Shown: one piece after another, positions 44,846 to 53,670 of the stretch | How the letters are laid out: each line of letters begins with the position of its first letter | Position numbering within the stretch: position 1 is the first letter of the stretch | Source: CADEDV01 sp964596345 | Lineage (GTDB): Bacteria; Bacteroidota; Bacteroidia; Chitinophagales; Chitinophagaceae | Direction of reading: 5' to 3' | Length of the DNA: 64,000 bases | NCBI GenBank assembly: GCA_964596345.1 | Contig: CAZQSZ010000008.1 | Location: forward strand, 124,001-188,000 | Position numbers and translations under genes: made by a program | The notes under the pieces: model-generated | Told to the model about the DNA's origin: nothing | Seen by the model: the letters and a program-made list of their open reading frames with translations, nothing else | Databases searched by the model: none

Positions 44846-47137
44846 TTATTTCGTCCAGTTTACTTTGCCTTTTTTCACATCTCTTGAATTACCACCGATC
44901 ATGATCTCAAAATCACCGGGCTCCCAATCGTATTTCAGATCGTAGTTATAAAATTTCAGGTCCTCCGGCGTGATGCTGAAAGAAACAGTTTTACTTTCCC
45001 CGGCTTTCAGCTCAATCTTCTGGAAGCCCTTCAGTTCTTTTACCGGTCTTGTTACTGAACCCACCACATCCCGGATATATAATTGCACTACTTCCTTACC
45101 ATCGTATTTACCGGTATTGGTAACTGTAACCGAAGCGGTAAGGGTTTGTTTTCCTTTTAATGAAGTACTACTGAGTTGAATATCACTGTAAGCAAAAGAA
45201 GTATAGCTCAATCCATATCCGAACGGATAAACAGGATCATTGCTTACATCCAAATAATTGGAACGGAACTTTGAGAACCACTTTCCTTCTTCCAACGGGC
45301 GGCCTGTATTCTTATGATTATAAAAAATAGGTACTTGTCCAACATTTTGGGGGAAAGTTGTACTCAGCTTCCCGGAAGGATTTACGTTTCCAAATAATAC
45401 ATCGGCAATCGCATAACCGGCTTCGCTGCCCCCAAACCATACATTTAATATAGCGGGTACATTCTCATTTTCCCATTTCAATGCCAGCGGACGGCCGGTA
45501 AACAATACCAACACCACCGGTTTGCCTGTTTTTAATAGGGCTTTCAGTAAGTCTTGCTGGATTTTTGGAATTTCGATATCGGAGCGGCTGGATGACTCAC
45601 CACTCATTTCAGCTGATTCGCCCAGGGCCGCTACGATCACATCCGACTGGTTAGCGATATCTAATGCTTCCTGTAAGATCACCTGCGCCGGACGGCTGTC
45701 ACGGCGTAATGATTTTCCAAACATACCAGCCCTTTCTTCAAACAAACTGTCTTCATCCAGGTTAGAGCCTCTTGCTGTAAGAATTTTTACTTTGTCGCCC
45801 ACCACTTCTTTCAATCCTGTTAATACCGAAGTTGCTTTATCAAAATTAGCAGCCACACTCCAGGTACCAGGCATATTTTCTTTATTATCAGCCAGTGGCC
45901 CGATCAAAGCAACCGTTCCGCTCTTCTTTAAGGGCAATACATTGTTTTGATTTTTCAACAACACAAAACTTTGAGCAGCGGTACTGCGGGCTATTTGGCG
46001 GTGTTCAGCAGTAAATATTTCCGTCTTTGCCCTGTTCTCGTCACAATATTTATAGGGATCATCAAATAAACCCAGCTTGTATTTTGCTTCCAGTATTCTT
46101 CTGCAGGCGGCATCGATCTGCGCCAGGGTCACTTTCCCTTCTTTCAATGATTTTTGCGTGGTCAGCAAAATGCCTTCGCCCACCATATCCATGTCAATGC
46201 CCGCCATCAAAGCCCTGGCAGAAACCGTTTGCAGGTCACCAATTCCATGATCGATCATTTCATTGATGCCGGTATAATCTGTTACAAGGAATCCTTTGAA
46301 GCCCCATTGCTTTCTTAAAACATCGGTCAGCAGCCATTTATTGGCCGTTGCAGGCACGCCGTCAATTTCATTAAAAGAAGCCATCACACTTCCTGCTCCG
46401 GCATCCACGGCTGCTTTGTAGGGTGGGAAGTATTCGTTGTACATCCGCTGGCGGCTCATATCCGTTGTACCGTAATCCCTTCCTGCTTCCGCTGCTCCAT
46501 ACAATGCATAGTGTTTCACACAAGACATGATGGTATTATTTTTTGTAAGATCAGTACCCTGGTATCCTTTTACCATTGCTTTAGCGATCTGCGAACCGAG
46601 AAAAGCATCTTCTCCATTGCCTTCTGCAATTCTGCCCCAGCGGGGATCACGGGCAATATCAACCATCGGTGAAAAGGTCCAGTTGATTCCGTCTGCACTT
46701 GCTTCCACTGCAGCGATCCTTGCACTGTTCTCAATGAGCTTCATATCCCAGCTGCAACTTAATCCCAATGGAATGGGAAATACGGTTTCATATCCATGGA
46801 TCACATCCATCCCAAAGATCAGGGGGATCTTTAACCGGCTTTGTTCTACTGCCACTTTCTGTACATCGCGGATCTTGGCTACTGATTTAATATTAAATAA
46901 ACCTCCCACTTTGCCTTCCTTGATCTTTTTGGCGATATCCGAACTCTGTGCCTGGCCGGTAACAATATCGCCACTACCCGGCAGGTTCAGCTGCCCGATC
47001 TTTTCTTCTAACGTCATTTTTTTCATCAATGCATCAACGAAACTTTTCATTTTAGCATCATTGGTTTGCTGCGCTTTTAGCTGATCCGAAGTGAAAAGCA
47101 ACAAAGCAAACAACAGTACTGATACGATCCTTTTCAT
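44846..47137 (-). CDS. bglX: second exported GH3 beta-glucosidase (BglX type)
   Basis: A 763-residue family 3 glycoside hydrolase homologous to the one at 30197, same domain order: signal peptide (IVSVLLFALLLFTSDQLKAQ), barrel with IPLIFGMDVIHGYETVFP, WTFSPMVDIARDPRWGR and VKHYALYG, nucleophile Asp in GFLVTDYTGINE, sandwich domain (ALGESAEMSGESSSR) and fibronectin-III-like end (VVQLYIRDVVGSVTRPVKEL). It follows the phosphoesterase gene by 28 bases in the long operon. Two divergent copies in one locus suggest different chain-length or side-group preferences. Confidence 0.93.
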   Translation of the reverse strand: MKRIVSVLLFALLLFTSDQLKAQQTNDAKMKSFVDALMKKMTLEEKIGQLNLPGSGDIVTGQAQSSDIAKKIKEGKVGGLFNIKSVAKIRDVQKVAVEQSRLKIPLIFGMDVIHGYETVFPIPLGLSCSWDMKLIENSARIAAVEASADGINWTFSPMVDIARDPRWGRIAEGNGEDAFLGSQIAKAMVKGYQGTDLTKNNTIMSCVKHYALYGAAEAGRDYGTTDMSRQRMYNEYFPPYKAAVDAGAGSVMASFNEIDGVPATANKWLLTDVLRKQWGFKGFLVTDYTGINEMIDHGIGDLQTVSARALMAGIDMDMVGEGILLTTQKSLKEGKVTLAQIDAACRRILEAKYKLGLFDDPYKYCDENRAKTEIFTAEHRQIARSTAAQSFVLLKNQNNVLPLKKSGTVALIGPLADNKENMPGTWSVAANFDKATSVLTGLKEVVGDKVKILTARGSNLDEDSLFEERAGMFGKSLRRDSRPAQVILQEALDIANQSDVIVAALGESAEMSGESSSRSDIEIPKIQQDLLKALLKTGKPVVLVLFTGRPLALKWENENVPAILNVWFGGSEAGYAIADVLFGNVNPSGKLSTTFPQNVGQVPIFYNHKNTGRPLEEGKWFSKFRSNYLDVSNDPVYPFGYGLSYTSFAYSDIQLSSTSLKGKQTLTASVTVTNTGKYDGKEVVQLYIRDVVGSVTRPVKELKGFQKIELKAGESKTVSFSITPEDLKFYNYDLKYDWEPGDFEIMIGGNSRDVKKGKVNWTK

Positions 47138-47165
47138 TATTATCCTTTTTATATGTGACTAAAAA

Positions 47166-48215
47166 TTAGAATTCAATCTGGCTTTTATTGATGCTGTACT
47201 CGATCCTGGTATTTTTAAATTTATCAATGATCTCCATTTTTATCACCGGGTCTTTTGTCCACTCAATGGTTAATAATCCATAATGGTTATCCATCACCGG
47301 TCCTTCAATCCGGTTCTTATTTTGCGTGGCAAAATCCCAGGTGGAAGTGATGCCGCTGGAGGTAACATCATAGATGGGATATAAACCTGGTTCCTCCATC
47401 CGGGATATCTCGGCATAATGTACATCTCCGGTTAAAAACAAAACTCCATTTGCCTTCGTTGATTTTAGTAACTCCAGCATCTTCTTTTGTTCATGGGGAA
47501 AATTAGCCCAGGCTTCATAGCCGTTATATTCAATAGCAAACTGTGAGCCGCTGCAGATCAACCGGAGATCGGCGGGTTTTTTCAGTTCTTCTCCCAGCCA
47601 TTTCCATTGCTCTTCGCCCAATAAGGTACTGTCTGCTGATACATGCGGTTTATAATCGGGTGTATAGAAATAGTGATCTCTTGGTAATTTAGCAGCCGTA
47701 TCATAGAGTAATACATCATTGCGGAATGTTCTTACATCCAGTAGAAGAACCTGGATGGTTTTTTTTCCTGCCTGTATATATTCTGTTTTATAGATGCCTT
47801 CGTGTTTCCTTCTTTCACTCTCAGCGGGTTCTTTAAAGAATTCCATGAATATCTCCTTGGATTCCTTTTTATACGGGTACCATTTACCGGCATCATTACG
47901 GCCAAAATCATGATCATCCCAGGTGGCAAACAATGTTGTGCTGCTGTCCAGCTTTTTAAAATCGGGTTGTGCCATCCAGCGGGTGTATTTATTCCGAAGC
48001 GTATCCATATTATCCGTATCGCCGTAAATATTATCGCCCAGGAAAATAAAGGCATCCGGTTTTTGTTCTGCCGCTAATGCCAATACCGGCTGCGGCTCGT
48101 CCTGGTAGCCACAGGAACCAAAAGCGATTTTTGTAACCACTGTTTCCTGTTGGCAGCTCATCCAGCAAGTGGATAAAAGCAGTGCCGGTACAATCAATTT
48201 TTTACAGTTCAGCAT
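47166..48215 (-). CDS. PhoD-type exported phosphoesterase
   Basis: A 349-residue metallophosphoesterase related to alkaline phosphatase D/phosphodiesterases. Its lipoprotein-like signal ends in STCWMSC (Cys 21). Metal-binding and catalytic motifs: IAFGSCGYQ, FIFLGDNIYGDT, FATWDDHDFGRND and FLTGDVHYAEIS. PhoD-type enzymes cleave phosphomonoesters or diesters in the periplasm or at the surface. Set inside a glycan operon, it may strip phosphate left on the glucan or on released glycerol phosphate, pairing functionally with the GDPD lipoprotein at 32464. That role is inferred from position only. Confidence 0.88.
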   Translation of the reverse strand: MLNCKKLIVPALLLSTCWMSCQQETVVTKIAFGSCGYQDEPQPVLALAAEQKPDAFIFLGDNIYGDTDNMDTLRNKYTRWMAQPDFKKLDSSTTLFATWDDHDFGRNDAGKWYPYKKESKEIFMEFFKEPAESERRKHEGIYKTEYIQAGKKTIQVLLLDVRTFRNDVLLYDTAAKLPRDHYFYTPDYKPHVSADSTLLGEEQWKWLGEELKKPADLRLICSGSQFAIEYNGYEAWANFPHEQKKMLELLKSTKANGVLFLTGDVHYAEISRMEEPGLYPIYDVTSSGITSTWDFATQNKNRIEGPVMDNHYGLLTIEWTKDPVIKMEIIDKFKNTRIEYSINKSQIEF

Positions 48216-48222
48216 TAGTTAT

Positions 48223-48885
48223 TTATTTGATCAGCAATTTTTCCAATACTTTTTTCCAGATCGCATATCCTTTGGCATTCATATGCAGGTTGTCCTTTAA
48301 AAAAATATCATCGAGCGGTGTCCCGTCAGCTTTCAGCATCGGCTGAAAGACATCGGCAAAAGCAGCTTTCTTATCTGTTTTTAAAAACGCCGCTATTTGC
48401 TGGTTCGCTTCTTTGTATTTTGCCATCAGGTGCATCCGGCTCGGGCTTGGTTTCATCGAAACATACAATAAAGGTACGCCGGCATATTTTGCCCGGATCA
48501 GCTGATAAAGTGTTTGAAAGCGTTGCATCACGATGTCTACCGTTACCGTATCACTGGCAGCAAAATCGTTCTCCCCGCAATAGATCACTATTTGTTTGGG
48601 CTGGTAGGGATAGATCACATCATACCGGAAGCGAATGAGGTCAACAAGGGTAGAGCCGCCAAAAGCCCGGTTCAATATTTTATGTTTGGGAAAATAATCC
48701 TGCACATCTTTCCAAAGCGTAAAAGAGGAGCTGCCGATCAGCAACACCTGGTTGGCAGCAGGAAACTGCATGCTGTCTTTTTGCTTAAATACCTGTACCT
48801 CTTTCCAAAAAGGAATATTACCCTGTGAACGAACCTGGGAAGCACAGAGAAAAATAAGTACTATTAAACCGGCTGCTCTTTTCAT
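48223..48885 (-). CDS. exported SGNH/GDSL esterase
   Basis: A 220-residue SGNH hydrolase with a signal peptide (AGLIVLIFLCASQVRSQG). Block I is IGSSSFTLW (nucleophile Ser), block II has the Gly in NRAFGGST, block III is YCGENDFAA (oxyanion Asn), and block V is DNLHMNAKGY (catalytic Asp/His). Such enzymes in glycan loci usually remove acetyl or other acyl groups from sugars. The open frame extends to a TTG at 48903 that overlaps the upstream gene; the ATG at 48885, 10 bases past the GH43 stop, is the better start. Confidence 0.88.
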   Translation of the reverse strand: MKRAAGLIVLIFLCASQVRSQGNIPFWKEVQVFKQKDSMQFPAANQVLLIGSSSFTLWKDVQDYFPKHKILNRAFGGSTLVDLIRFRYDVIYPYQPKQIVIYCGENDFAASDTVTVDIVMQRFQTLYQLIRAKYAGVPLLYVSMKPSPSRMHLMAKYKEANQQIAAFLKTDKKAAFADVFQPMLKADGTPLDDIFLKDNLHMNAKGYAIWKKVLEKLLIK

Positions 48886-48895
48886 ACTAAATAAG

Positions 48896-50659
48896 TTAAT
48901 CAACTTTTATTACTTTACTTCTATCGCTGGTGCCATTTTCATTGACTGACTCAATACAATAATAATAGGTCTTTTGGGAATCCATCGCCTTCATCCAGTA
49001 TTCATTATTGCTATGCACCATAATGCTGGTATACAATTTATCGGGCTGTGTGCCATAATAAATATTGTAAGCAAAAGCATTATCTACCGGTTTCCATTTG
49101 ATAAATGCACTGCGTTTATCTTTTTCCGTCCGCAATACAATAAATCCCTGCACGCCATCCGGCCTGGCCCCGTTTCCATTCCCAAACACCCGGAAACCAC
49201 TGATAGCAAATTTACCGGTGGGCATATGAATATTCTCCAACTTAATGAACCTTGCCTGTACCGGTTTTTCCAGTTCTACATAATCATGTGGAATATCAGT
49301 TTTATTATTGCTCTTATCCACCAGTACGGTCCATTTTTTACCATCAACAGAGTAATACAGTTTATACTGGTGATACTGGTCGTTCCATTTACCCAACCGG
49401 TTACTTTCCACATCCTGGTCAGCGTAATTGATCTGAATAGCATTTACGGTTGAAACGTTGCCCAAGTCAGTTTGAATATATTCTCCTTTGTTCCCGGTAG
49501 CAGCACTCCAGTAGGTCTTTGCCAGTTCATCTACGGCATTATTGGGCAGGTATCCGCCCAATGTGGACGATACCTGTACGGGTTTATTATAATTAAGTAG
49601 CATCCAGCCGGTGAAATAAGCAGATTTCCCGTTGACGCCATATTCCTTACCCGGAAACCCGGCAGCCGGAATATAATGAGGGTAATCTCCAAATGTTGTA
49701 TTACAAAACATATGGCCATCCTTATCAAACCCAGTTGGCCATACACCCAATCTTCGTTCAAATGTGTTTTTTACCGAGAGCACTGTTGTTGAAATGTGCC
49801 AATAGTTATTGAACTTATCCTGGAATGTAGCGCCATGACCAGCGCCTCTTACAAAACCACCCAGCTTTATACTCAATGGATCACTTTGTGCTTCAAAAGG
49901 ACCTAAAGGGCTATCTCCCACCAGCAAGCCATCTGCATACCCACTAAACTCTGTACCGGGTGCACCATATTGTAAATAATATTTCCCATTATACTTTGTC
50001 ATATGAGATCCTTCAATAAAAGGATCTAAAAACGTATTATCCATATGCTCGCCGAAACGCTGCCAGCCAAACCGCCAGGGTTCTAATAAATACATTTCTT
50101 TCCTGGTACCAATTGGCTGAAATGTTTTCCGGTTGAGTTCAATGCCATACATGGGAAATTTATTACTACTTCCGTTATACATATACAGTTTGCCATCGTC
50201 ATCCGTAAAAAAAGAAGGATCCCATCCCCCGATTTCAAATGAGTCTACCAATGGTTTCCATTCATTGGCTTTGGGATTCGTACTCATCCAGATACTGAAC
50301 TTACTGGTATAGGTGGAGCCAAATACGATCATCGTATCGCCGACAATACCAACGGCCGGTGCACAGAGTTCATCATACCCTTCATTCCAGGGACGTAAAA
50401 ATTTCCGGGCATTGAATTTCCAGTTCAGCATATCCGGGCTTACCCAATAGCCCCATTGATTGGTGCTGAATAAATAATAATCCCCTTTGTAGGTTACCAC
50501 CACAGGGTCCGCTGTTGCCCGGTGACGCCCCCATTCACTGAAATTAGGAATCGGCGTGTAGCCATAATCAATATTGATAGGATTGCAATAGGTTTTTTGT
50601 TGTGCATGAGTACTGCAAAAACTCAGCAGCAGTATTATTCCTGCAAATAAGTGCTTCAT
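48896..50659 (-). CDS. exported GH43-like enzyme with discoidin and FnIII-like domains
   Basis: A 587-residue exported protein (signal MKHLFAGIILLLSFCSTHAQ). The five-bladed propeller of clan GH-F/family 43 spans about 22-370. It has the base Asp 51 in RATADPVVVTYKGDYYLF, the transition-state Asp in GGWDPSFFTDDDGKLYMY, and the acid Glu in FIEGSHMTKYNGKYYLQY. A discoidin-like F5/8C sugar-binding domain (about 375-490; EYIQTDLGNVSTVNAIQINY) and a fibronectin-III-like module follow. GH43 enzymes mostly cut arabinose or xylose links, but divergent members act on other sugars, so the substrate is open. ATG 50659 is chosen, as the open frame upstream overlaps the GMC gene. Confidence 0.85.
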   Translation of the reverse strand: MKHLFAGIILLLSFCSTHAQQKTYCNPINIDYGYTPIPNFSEWGRHRATADPVVVTYKGDYYLFSTNQWGYWVSPDMLNWKFNARKFLRPWNEGYDELCAPAVGIVGDTMIVFGSTYTSKFSIWMSTNPKANEWKPLVDSFEIGGWDPSFFTDDDGKLYMYNGSSNKFPMYGIELNRKTFQPIGTRKEMYLLEPWRFGWQRFGEHMDNTFLDPFIEGSHMTKYNGKYYLQYGAPGTEFSGYADGLLVGDSPLGPFEAQSDPLSIKLGGFVRGAGHGATFQDKFNNYWHISTTVLSVKNTFERRLGVWPTGFDKDGHMFCNTTFGDYPHYIPAAGFPGKEYGVNGKSAYFTGWMLLNYNKPVQVSSTLGGYLPNNAVDELAKTYWSAATGNKGEYIQTDLGNVSTVNAIQINYADQDVESNRLGKWNDQYHQYKLYYSVDGKKWTVLVDKSNNKTDIPHDYVELEKPVQARFIKLENIHMPTGKFAISGFRVFGNGNGARPDGVQGFIVLRTEKDKRSAFIKWKPVDNAFAYNIYYGTQPDKLYTSIMVHSNNEYWMKAMDSQKTYYYCIESVNENGTSDRSKVIKVD

Positions 50660-50660
50660 T

Positions 50661-52388
50661 TTATAAACTCCCTTTTTTAAGTTCTTCCACCGCATGAGCA
50701 ACAGCTCTTGCAGTAAATGCCATATATAATATCGACGGGCTCTGGCTGCCGGTGCTTGTCATGCAGGCGCCGTCGGTTACAAAAACATTCTTACAATGAT
50801 GCAACTGGTTCCATTCGTTCAGTAATGATGTTTGGGGATCAGCCCCCATTCTTACCCCACCCATTTCATGAATATCTAAACCAGGCGGTTGTTGGGTATC
50901 CCAAGTGTTCACTTCTTTTATCCCCGCTGCCTTCATCATGGCTTCTCCCTGCTCTAAAAAGTCATTCACCATTTTATCATCATTCTCATCATAGCCAACA
51001 GAAGTAACCAGCAAGGGAATGCCCCATTGATCTTTTTCTTCTTTACTCAACCGTACATGATTACTTTTTTTGGCAATCGTTTCCCCCTGCATATACATAT
51101 ATACACTCCATCGCCCGGGACGGCTCAATGTATTTTTAAAAGAAGCCCCAACCGGTTCAGTTGCTGAATGGTCGCTTAATTTTTCCCGGCTTGCACCAGA
51201 ATAGATCACATAACCGCCATGAAAATCTGTTTCCTGTTTTTCTACATTCCTGAAGTTGGCGATGATGCACTCAGCCGGCTTCGATACTTTATAATACCAT
51301 TCCTCAAATCCTTCCATATAACCCCACATGCCACCGCGGTAATTATGAAAGCAAATATATTTTCCCAAGACTCCGCTATCATTGCCCAATCCATTTGGAA
51401 AACGGCGGGATATTGAGTTCAGTAAAATTAGATTGGTATTCAGTGCTGAAGCATTCGTAAAAATGATCTTTGCAAAGTATTCTTTGCTTTCTTTCGTATT
51501 GGCATCAATCACTCTCACACCCACTGCTTTCTGTTGTTGCTCATCATAAATAATGGAATGTACCACTGAATGCGGACGAATAGTTAAGTTGCCTGTCTTT
51601 GCTGCCCAGGGTAAGGTGGAGGAATTGGAACTGAAATATCCTCCCAGCGGGCAACCCCGCATACACAGGTTACGGTTCATACATTGAGCACGGCCCTGGT
51701 CAAGGTGAATTTGTTTCGGATCCGTGATGTGAGCCCATCGTCCTGACACATAATGCCGGTTGAATTTTTCTTTCAGCACTTTCTGAAAATGCTTCTCCAC
51801 CGCATTTAATTCATAGGCCGTTAAAAACTCACCATCCGGCATGGAAGCTATGCCATCATAACTGCCACATACACCAATGAATTTTTCTACATGGCTGTAC
51901 CAGTCTTTGATGTCTTTATACCCTATCGGAAACGATTCGCCGTAGCCATATCGTTTTGGTGCAGTGAAATCATATTCACTCCACCTTGCACATGCTCTTC
52001 CCCAGGTCAAAGATTTACCTCCTACCTGGTATCCCCGTATCCAGTCAAACGGTTTTTCCTGTACATAGGGATGATCGGCATCCTTCACAAAAAAATGCTG
52101 TGTATCCTCACTATAACCGGCCGCTTTACTTATCAGCGGATTTTGTTGTCTTGTTTCATTCGTGATCCATCCACGGTGAGGCAATTCCCATCTTGATAAA
52201 TTAGCCGTTGGATAATCCTTTATATGTTCAACCGGTCTTCCTCTTTCCAGCACTAATGTCTTCAATCCTTTTTCACAGAGTTCTTTGGCGGCCCAGCCGC
52301 CGCTGATACCGCTGCCGATCACAATCGCATCATAGCTATTGGCTTCCTTGCCTTTTGCATTAATATATACTTGTGAACTGTCGGGCAT
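50661..52388 (-). CDS. GMC-family FAD oxidoreductase
   Basis: A 575-residue flavin dehydrogenase of the glucose-methanol-choline type. It has the FAD-binding GSGISGGWAAKELCEKG at 25-41, GGKSLTWGRACARW, a CMNRNLCMRGCPLGGYFSSN cysteine-rich stretch, HEMGGVRMG, and the C-terminal ACMTSTGSQSPSILYMAFT with the catalytic region. This form resembles the large subunits of glucoside 3-dehydrogenase and gluconate 2-dehydrogenase, which oxidise sugars and pass electrons to a small subunit and cytochrome. No small subunit gene is adjacent. It starts 2 bases after the DoxX stop; a TTG start at 52394 would overlap doxX. No signal peptide is seen. Confidence 0.9.
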   Translation of the reverse strand: MPDSSQVYINAKGKEANSYDAIVIGSGISGGWAAKELCEKGLKTLVLERGRPVEHIKDYPTANLSRWELPHRGWITNETRQQNPLISKAAGYSEDTQHFFVKDADHPYVQEKPFDWIRGYQVGGKSLTWGRACARWSEYDFTAPKRYGYGESFPIGYKDIKDWYSHVEKFIGVCGSYDGIASMPDGEFLTAYELNAVEKHFQKVLKEKFNRHYVSGRWAHITDPKQIHLDQGRAQCMNRNLCMRGCPLGGYFSSNSSTLPWAAKTGNLTIRPHSVVHSIIYDEQQQKAVGVRVIDANTKESKEYFAKIIFTNASALNTNLILLNSISRRFPNGLGNDSGVLGKYICFHNYRGGMWGYMEGFEEWYYKVSKPAECIIANFRNVEKQETDFHGGYVIYSGASREKLSDHSATEPVGASFKNTLSRPGRWSVYMYMQGETIAKKSNHVRLSKEEKDQWGIPLLVTSVGYDENDDKMVNDFLEQGEAMMKAAGIKEVNTWDTQQPPGLDIHEMGGVRMGADPQTSLLNEWNQLHHCKNVFVTDGACMTSTGSQSPSILYMAFTARAVAHAVEELKKGSL

Positions 52389-52390
52389 AA

Positions 52391-52810
52391 TCAATACCTG
52401 GATTTCGATTTGAATAAATAATGATCGAGACTATATCTTCCCGGCCCGGTAAAAAAGAAAATCAATGCCAGCAATACAAAGAGGAACGGATGCTGGTCGT
52501 TATTCCAGATGATACCATTGCCCAGGAAAAAAGCAATATAACACATAGTGCCTATTGTAAACAATGATGCCAGCCTGGTAAACAATCCTACAACAAATAA
52601 GATACCCGCAACCAGTTCTGCCCCCTTACCTGCATAGACAAGTAATTTGCCATTGGAGTTTTTGAAATTGTCCCAAAGCAGGTATTCGTTCATTTTGGCT
52701 TCGCTGAAAATTTCCCAACCATGATAAACCAGGAATACACCAAGCGTTACCCGGACCAGTAATAAACCCGCCTGATCCCCTATGGGTGCTGCTGAAAGGA
52801 ATTTACTCAT
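52391..52810 (-). CDS. DoxX-family membrane protein
   Basis: A 139-residue integral membrane protein with four helices. Family features: LLLVRVTLGVFLVYHGWEI, VYAGKGAELVAGILFVVGL and a C-terminal LLALIFFFTGPGRYSLDH. DoxX proteins are linked to quinol-dependent oxidation and redox homeostasis in some systems. Between the GMC oxidoreductase (2 bases downstream) and the lactonase (ATGA overlap upstream), it could be the membrane partner that carries electrons from the flavoenzyme to the quinone pool. This is inference. Confidence 0.87.
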   Translation of the reverse strand: MSKFLSAAPIGDQAGLLLVRVTLGVFLVYHGWEIFSEAKMNEYLLWDNFKNSNGKLLVYAGKGAELVAGILFVVGLFTRLASLFTIGTMCYIAFFLGNGIIWNNDQHPFLFVLLALIFFFTGPGRYSLDHYLFKSKSRY

Positions 52811-53670
52811 ACCATGTATTGTTTTACCGGCTGATCATATCGTTCCCCCATTTTCAGAACCCTGAAAGGTTGCCCGATAGCTGATGCCGCGGTTATAAAT
52901 TCATTTACGTCGGCTGTATTAAAAGAAAACAGATCATAATGGCAGGGTATAACAACCCCGGCATGAATAGCTTTTCCCAATTGCGCTGCTTCGCGGCCAT
53001 CCAGGTTACCGGCCACTTTCCGTTCCGGCTTATTACCGTTCACCGGTAAGATAGCTACATCCACTGCGAAAGGAAGCAGCAATTCCGTCATCCCGTCAAA
53101 CCAGAGTGTATCACCACTATGGTAAATTTTATACGGACCAAACTCAATCACATACCCCATATACCTGCAATCACCTTTTTCATCCCTGTCAATTTCATTA
53201 TGACTGGCCGGAATGCCATGAAAAGTAAAATCACCGATTGTTACAGAACGGCCATCGTTCAACCCAATGGGGAACTCAATTGCACAGTTCAGGCGTTCTG
53301 CAACAAAGGCCCTGTTTGCTTCCGGTATAATGAAATGGATGCCGGGGTTATTTTTCAACACAGGTACCAGTGTTTCCGCATCCAGGTGATCTGTATGATT
53401 ATGACTGGAACTGACAATGGATATATTCCGCAATAAACCCGGTTGCAGCACCCGTTCACTCATCCGGGTATGTGGTTTATCGGTAGCCGCATATTTAGTG
53501 GTCAAAGAATCGGAGAGATAAGGATCCAGCAACACTCTTTTACCCTTCCATTGTAACAGGAATCCACTTTGCCCCAGCCACCACAACTGAAAACCATTTT
53601 CCGCCGGCAACAGGCGGTCCATGTCAGCAATCAGTGCTTCATCTTTCAATATGGCTTTTATCAATTCCAT
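52807..53670 (-). CDS. UlaG-like metallo-beta-lactamase-fold hydrolase
   Basis: A 287-residue cytoplasmic MBL-fold enzyme. It opens with LWWLGQSGFLLQWKGKRVLLDPYLSD, very like UlaG, and has the metal site HNHTDH (90-95), a further His in IPASHNEID, Asp in YHSGDTLWF, and His in VIPCHYDLF. UlaG opens the lactone ring of L-ascorbate-6-phosphate; other relatives cleave lactones or phosphodiesters. Next to sugar dehydrogenases, a lactonase for an aldonolactone is the simplest reading. It overlaps doxX by ATGA and begins directly after the deaminase stop, so translation is probably coupled. Confidence 0.87.
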   Translation of the reverse strand: MELIKAILKDEALIADMDRLLPAENGFQLWWLGQSGFLLQWKGKRVLLDPYLSDSLTTKYAATDKPHTRMSERVLQPGLLRNISIVSSSHNHTDHLDAETLVPVLKNNPGIHFIIPEANRAFVAERLNCAIEFPIGLNDGRSVTIGDFTFHGIPASHNEIDRDEKGDCRYMGYVIEFGPYKIYHSGDTLWFDGMTELLLPFAVDVAILPVNGNKPERKVAGNLDGREAAQLGKAIHAGVVIPCHYDLFSFNTADVNEFITAASAIGQPFRVLKMGERYDQPVKQYMV

